Source: Thermoprotei archaeon (GTDB lineage: Archaea; Thermoproteota; Thermoprotei_A; Sulfolobales; Ignisphaeraceae). Taken from it: a stretch of DNA of 7,954 nt. Of this stretch, positions 5,400 to 7,954 are shown in pieces. Position 1 is the first letter of the stretch. Every line of letters starts with the position of its first letter. The translations under genes and the position numbers were made by a program. The notes beneath the pieces are model-generated. The model was not told the origin of the DNA and made no database searches. It worked only from the letters and a program-made list of their open reading frames with translations. Where the stretch lies: contig QMWY01000043.1 of the NCBI GenBank assembly GCA_003661865.1, forward strand, positions 1 through 7,954, read 5' to 3'.

Positions 5400-5847
5400 A
5401 ACCAGCCCTCCTCAGCACCTCGCCTATGTCTAGGGCGATCACGTATGCCACAAGCTCCTCACCCCTCCTGAGCCTCTCTACGAGCCTCCTATCGATGTCC
5501 ACAGCCGCCTTGTTCGCCCTCACACCTATGGTATCCCCGGCCACGTAGCTGCTCCTCCTAACAACGATCCTCCTCTCATCGCTCAGGCTCAGCCTCTCCG
5601 ACCCCTGTGCTAGAACCACGTCACGCACACCCCCGGACTCCAAGACCAGTACGAGTACCGATAGGGGCCTCCTCAGCACCTCCCTAACCTCTCTTGAGAG
5701 GTGTGCAGCCGCCTTATCCGCTGAGACCCCTAGGATGCAGTCGCCGCGAGGGGTTAGGTAGTCATCCCTAGTGATCTCCAGGGTCGTTCGGTGCAGCGCC
5801 CTAACATTCCTATGCCCACGGGCCCTGACCACGTCTACGGCTATCAA
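5377..5847 (-). CDS. DUF371 family archaeal protein
   Basis: Conserved archaeal protein of unknown function, 156 residues from TTG 5847 (MIAVDVVRARGHRNV...). DUF371-like segments are GHRNVRALHRTTLEIT (11-26), GDCILGVSADKAA (35-47) and GDTIGVRANKAAVDIDR (104-120). The two GVxA(D/N)KAA segments look like an internal duplication. No signal peptide, membrane segment or metal site is evident, apart from conserved His12, His19 and Asp residues. The frame is open back to 5979, but those codons run antisense through the start of pcm. TTG 5847 fits the usual family N-terminus and leaves a 64-bp divergent promoter gap. GTG 5832 (DVV) is an alternative. It is the first gene of a pair with the radical SAM enzyme. 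Family membership is judged from sequence pattern. Confidence 0.75.
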   Translation of the reverse strand: MIAVDVVRARGHRNVRALHRTTLEITRDDYLTPRGDCILGVSADKAAAHLSREVREVLRRPLSVLVLVLESGGVRDVVLAQGSERLSLSDERRIVVRRSSYVAGDTIGVRANKAAVDIDRRLVERLRRGEELVAYVIALDIGEVLRRAGYEAPSEG

Positions 5848-5911
5848 TGCACATCCCTTGCTAGGGTTAATAGAGGTTAAGAGCGATATTACCTCCACGG
5901 GGCCAAGAGCT
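5848..5911. promoter_or_regulatory. Divergent promoter region, DUF371 operon and pcm
   Basis: The 64-bp gap holds GGTTAA twice (5865-5870 and 5875-5880), ten bases apart and so on the same face of the helix. It also holds the A/T-rich GTTAATA (5866-5872) and CGATATTA (about 5884-5891). Rightwards, GTTAATA would start transcripts near 5895. Leftwards, the complements TCTTAAC and TATTAAC lie 20-35 bp from TTG 5847. The repeats could be TATA/BRE elements or a regulator site; the sequence does not decide. Confidence 0.45.
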
Positions 5912-6598
5912 GTGCCTAGGAGGTTCGAGCACCTGCGCAGCGCACTCGTGAGGATGCTGGAGCTCGAAGGCGTTATCAAGAGCCCCCTGGTCAGGGAGGC
6001 TATGCTCAGCGTTCCGAGGGAGGAGTTCGTACCCCAGCACCTCAGGGACTACGCCTACCAGGATACCCCGCTCCCCATAGGCTACGGCCAGACGATAAGC
6101 GCCCCACACATGGTCGCCCTAATGACTGAGGAGCTCAGGGTAGAGCCGGGGCACCGCGTCCTAGAGGTCGGTACAGGCTCAGGGTACCAGGCAGCTATAC
6201 TGGCCCATATAGTGTCGAAGAAGCTCCGCGGCCACGTAGTAACCATAGAGAGGATACCGGGTCTGGCAGACTTCGCCAAGAAGAACCTCGAGCGTGTAGG
6301 GCTCTACCACTACGTAACGATCATCGTAGGCGACGGCAGTATAGGGGCCCCGCAGTACGCACCCTTCGACAGGATAATAGTTACAGCCGCTGCCCCCAAG
6401 ATCCCGCAGAGCCTAGTGAAGCAGCTTAGGCCGGGGGGCAGGCTCGTGATCCCCGTAGGCGATAGGTGGAGCCAGGTGCTCGTAACCGTAACCAAGCAGA
6501 GCGACGGAACAATCCACACCGAGTACGGAACACCCTGCGTATTCGTCCCCCTCGTAGGGTGCGAGGGGTGGAGGGAGGAGGAGAGGTACATCACCTAG
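5912..6598 (+). CDS. pcm: Protein-L-isoaspartate O-methyltransferase
   Basis: Repairs age- and heat-damaged proteins by methylating isoaspartyl carboxyls with SAM, which matters in a hyperthermophile. From GTG 5912 it is 228 residues, the usual size. Motifs: YGQTISAPHMVALM (58-71, substrate loop), LEVGTGSGYQAAIL (84-97, SAM motif I), VTIERIPGLADFA (110-122, adenosine-binding acidic region), PFDRIIVTAAAPKIP (151-165), LRPGGRLVIPVG (172-183) and FVPLVG (211-216). The frame is open back to 5771, but the added residues lie antisense to DUF371. ATG 5954 would remove the first helix, so GTG 5912 is preferred; it follows an A/T-rich promoter-like tract. The last residues CEGWREEERYIT are charged. 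It is apparently monocistronic, ending 198 bp before the convergent winged-helix gene. Confidence 0.93.
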   Translation: MPRRFEHLRSALVRMLELEGVIKSPLVREAMLSVPREEFVPQHLRDYAYQDTPLPIGYGQTISAPHMVALMTEELRVEPGHRVLEVGTGSGYQAAILAHIVSKKLRGHVVTIERIPGLADFAKKNLERVGLYHYVTIIVGDGSIGAPQYAPFDRIIVTAAAPKIPQSLVKQLRPGGRLVIPVGDRWSQVLVTVTKQSDGTIHTEYGTPCVFVPLVGCEGWREEERYIT

Positions 6599-6796
6599 AC
6601 CCTATGTTATACACAACTTCTACAACTACACCCCCGAGGAGTGTAGGGATTTCAGAGGACTTGGCTCTTCAGCACAAGCTCAGAAACTGTTTGCATAATG
6701 AAACCTTACGGGGCCTCCCTATTACTCGATACGAGTTCCGGAGCTCCAGAAGGGCGCGAGGTTGTAGATGATGATTATAGCGGTGTGGGTAGAACC
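6599..6796. other. Convergent intergenic spacer between pcm and the winged-helix gene
   Basis: No convincing gene was found. It contains ACTCG-ATA-CGAGT (6724-6736), a 5-bp stem with a 3-nt loop, followed at once by the palindrome GGAGCTCC (6740-6747). An ATGATGA at 6768-6774 resembles a box C, but no box D (CTGA) follows within a usable distance. No strong T-run terminator for either flanking gene is visible. It is less GC-rich than the surrounding genes. Confidence 0.5.
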
Positions 6797-7564
6797 TCAT
6801 CGAGAGCCTATACAGGTGTCTACAAGCTTTCTAAATGATTTGTTTAGCCCTATGCGTGCGCCGAACCTCCTGTCCATGTATATGTATATCAGCTTCTTGA
6901 CCTGTAGCTGCTTCAGTATCGCTATGATCTCGTGGTACCCCGCGTCGAATTCCTTCGTCAGCTGGTCTAGGTAAACGTAGCTGCTTCCCCACTCGATGTA
7001 GTGCTTCACTAGGTGCTCTAGGAGGTCCCTCTCGTCGATGCTCAGCCTATTGCCTACAAGCCTCCTCAGGCACTCGAGGGCCTTCTCCACCCTCCGGTGG
7101 GACTGTTCTGGGATCTGCGAACCGGTATCTCCGGCAATGAATGACAAGGGCCCCTCGCCACCCCCTGTCTCTTCCTGCGCAGTTTTGCGGTTCCTTGTCT
7201 GGCGAACCGGTTCTGAGAGGAGCGTATGGACCACCGCTAGGCTCTGGGAGAGCCTCGGGTTAGAGGCTTCGCGCACACGCTCCATGATCATCCTGACGAC
7301 CTGCTCCCCCTTCTCGGTTAGGTACCAGTACCCGCTCTCGTACTCTACAAGGCCCCTAGCCCTCCAGTAGCTGAGGTAGCTGCTGACGTACCTGCTGCTC
7401 CTCCCTATGTACCTAGCGATCTCGGAGCTCCTCATAGGCCTAGCATAGAGCAGGGCCAGGATCGCCTCCACGATCCTCGACCGGGGGCCGCGGGAGCCGC
7501 TCCTGTACTCCCTCGCCTCCCTCAAGAGCTCTGTTAGAAGCCTGCCGTAGTCACTCCCGTTCAT
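6797..7564 (-). CDS. Protein with two winged-helix domains, DNA-binding
   Basis: A 255-residue protein starting at ATG 7564. Residues about 28-88 form a clear winged helix-turn-helix: IVEAILALLYARPMRSSEIA, recognition helix around SSRYVSSYLSYWRARGLV, then wing EYESGYWYLTEKG. A polar, low-complexity linker (about 100-155, with QEETGGGEG) follows. A second winged-helix-like segment spans about 173-245 (RDLLEHLVKHYIEWG, YLDQLTKEFD, EIIAILKQL, wing LIYIYMDRRFGARIGL). Two winged helices joined by a linker recall the crenarchaeal WhiP/Cdt1-like initiator family, but a transcription regulator is equally possible; I do not recognise it firmly. There is no Shine-Dalgarno site, and the gene is likely transcribed from its own TATA box (about 7597-7608), which overlaps an inverted repeat and suggests autoregulation. 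Confidence 0.8.
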   Translation of the reverse strand: MNGSDYGRLLTELLREAREYRSGSRGPRSRIVEAILALLYARPMRSSEIARYIGRSSRYVSSYLSYWRARGLVEYESGYWYLTEKGEQVVRMIMERVREASNPRLSQSLAVVHTLLSEPVRQTRNRKTAQEETGGGEGPLSFIAGDTGSQIPEQSHRRVEKALECLRRLVGNRLSIDERDLLEHLVKHYIEWGSSYVYLDQLTKEFDAGYHEIIAILKQLQVKKLIYIYMDRRFGARIGLNKSFRKLVDTCIGSR

Positions 7565-7575
7565 AGCCTAGGCTA
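7564..7575. promoter_or_regulatory. 12-bp perfect palindrome at the start codon of the winged-helix gene
   Basis: TAGCCTAGGCTA is self-complementary; its first base is the complement of the A of the ATG at 7564. It would lie at or just downstream of the predicted transcription start. It shares the TAGC/GCTA half-site ends with the larger inverted repeat at 7598-7623. Confidence 0.55.
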
Positions 7576-7597
7576 CCCGCTGCTGTATCGGCGGGAA

Positions 7598-7623
7598 TAG
7601 CTATAACGCCAGGGCTATAGCTA
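7598..7623. promoter_or_regulatory. Inverted repeat overlapping the predicted TATA box (candidate operator)
   Basis: TAGCTATA (7598-7605) and TATAGCTA (7616-7623) are perfect 8-bp arms around a 10-bp centre. The left arm overlaps the minus-strand TATA-like TTATAGCTA about 38 bp upstream of ATG 7564. A bound dimer would block promoter access, the usual layout for a repressor operator. The function is inferred from position and symmetry. Confidence 0.55.
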
Positions 7624-7624
7624 C

Positions 7625-7645
7625 AGGGGTACGCCTAATACCCCT
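7625..7645. promoter_or_regulatory. Second inverted repeat, between the NreA-like gene and the winged-helix gene
   Basis: AGGGGTA (7625-7631) and TACCCCT (7639-7645) form 7-bp arms around 7 bp, ending 17 bp before the stop codon of the upstream gene. It could be a second operator or a hairpin at the end of the upstream transcript. No T-run follows it on the minus strand, which argues against a simple terminator. Confidence 0.45.
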
Positions 7646-7661
7646 AGGTATGAAGGGGGTG

Positions 7662-7954
7662 CTACCTCTTCAGAAAAGCGTCCAGCCTCCTCAGCCGCGC
7701 CTCAGAGTGGATCATCCTCTGGAGCGCCTCCGCGGCTACGGGGGAGACCCTCCTAACCTCCTCAACGAGCTCAGCCGGGCCCGAGACCCTCCTACCGCCA
7801 GCTGCTAGGGCGTGCCTAACGCTCTCCCTGATATGCCAGTTCCCCACGGCGGCGTAGTACCTCGGGGTGATCTCCCGTAGTATCGTTACCCGCGCCTGCC
7901 TACCGATCCTGTAGAGGTGCTCAAGCACCGCGAGCTTCGCAGCTTCGTACCCAC
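7662..7954 (-). CDS. C-terminal part of an NreA-like DNA repair protein (5' end outside the window)
   Basis: The reading frame is open to the window edge, so only the last 97 residues are visible, beginning GYEAAKLAVLEHLYRIGRQA. The stretch VTILREITPRYYAAVGNWHIRESVRHAL resembles, from memory, the C-terminal region of archaeal NreA (COG1602), proteins linked to DNA-damage repair through PCNA. The extreme C-terminus, LRRLDAFLKR, looks like a PCNA-interacting peptide (hydrophobic L-x-x-F-L) but lacks the usual initial Gln. The internal GTG at 7928 is not the true start because the frame and the similarity both continue upstream of it. The gene ends 97 bp upstream of the winged-helix gene on the same strand. 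The family call is moderate; the partial gene itself is secure. Confidence 0.6.
   Translation of the reverse strand, partial: GYEAAKLAVLEHLYRIGRQARVTILREITPRYYAAVGNWHIRESVRHALAAGGRRVSGPAELVEEVRRVSPVAAEALQRMIHSEARLRRLDAFLKR

Noticed and set aside
5771..5911. An N-terminal extension of pcm
   Set aside because: The codons are antisense to the DUF371 gene, and the protein is of normal size from GTG 5912.
5848..5979. An N-terminal extension of the DUF371 gene
   Set aside because: It would run through the divergent promoter and into pcm; DUF371 similarity begins only after TTG 5847.
6599..6796. A replication origin in the spacer beside the winged-helix gene
   Set aside because: I could not find an origin recognition box-like motif or a long A/T-rich unwinding region.
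6768..6800. A C/D box sRNA suggested by ATGATGA
   Set aside because: No CTGA box D or paired terminal stem follows at a suitable distance.
6768..6974. A 68-codon plus-strand ORF beginning MMIIAVWV
   Set aside because: Most of it is the reverse complement of the winged-helix gene's C-terminal region, with no independent support.
7625..7645. An intrinsic terminator of the NreA-like gene
   Set aside because: No T-run follows on the minus strand, and archaeal termination depends mainly on T-tracts; listed as an inverted repeat of unknown role.

Overview
The window looks like the chromosome of a hyperthermophilic crenarchaeon (Thermoproteota). The evidence is archaeal-type proteins (Nob1, Trm5, a DUF371 protein, an NSUN6-like PUA methyltransferase), a CRISPR repeat whose crRNA handle would be close to the Sulfolobus-type AUUGAAAG, a tRNA with a bulge-helix-bulge intron, BRE/TATA-like promoters, frequent GTG and TTG starts, few Shine-Dalgarno sites, and GC-rich coding DNA heavy in AGG and ATA codons. 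A Desulfurococcales/Pyrodictiaceae-like host is a guess.

Layout. Positions 1-194 hold the leader-proximal end of a CRISPR array: three identical 24-nt repeats, transcribed leftwards. Positions 195-590 carry no protein gene. They hold the array's leader, with a BRE/TATA promoter at about 258-278, and repeat- and hairpin-rich DNA. A tRNA-Ser(CGA) gene with a 28-nt intron and an encoded CCA lies on the minus strand (594-711). It appears to share a palindromic TATA element with the divergent NSUN6-like gene (791-1951). Next is a minus-strand pair, NAD kinase then nob1 (3255 down to 1938), divergent from trm5b (3335-4381). A second minus-strand pair follows, a DUF371 protein then a radical SAM enzyme (5847 down to 4365), divergent from pcm (5912-6598). 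A 198-bp spacer separates pcm from a minus-strand gene for a protein with two winged-helix domains (6797-7564). Its upstream region holds three inverted repeats. The right edge holds the 3' end of a minus-strand gene that resembles the C-terminus of NreA.

Theme. Most of the interpretable genes serve RNA maturation: Nob1 for 16S rRNA 3'-end cleavage, Trm5b for m1G37, the NSUN6-like enzyme for m5C, and the tRNA itself. NAD kinase and the isoaspartyl methyltransferase are housekeeping genes. The radical SAM/DUF371 pair is the least understood coding unit. Genes are tightly packed: two convergent pairs overlap at their 3' ends (14 and 17 bp), two tandem pairs overlap (29 and 23 bp), and three divergent pairs share short promoter regions. 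I see no clearly new defence or mobile system. The parts most worth a second look are the CRISPR leader, the symmetric sites upstream of the winged-helix gene, and the DUF371/radical SAM operon.
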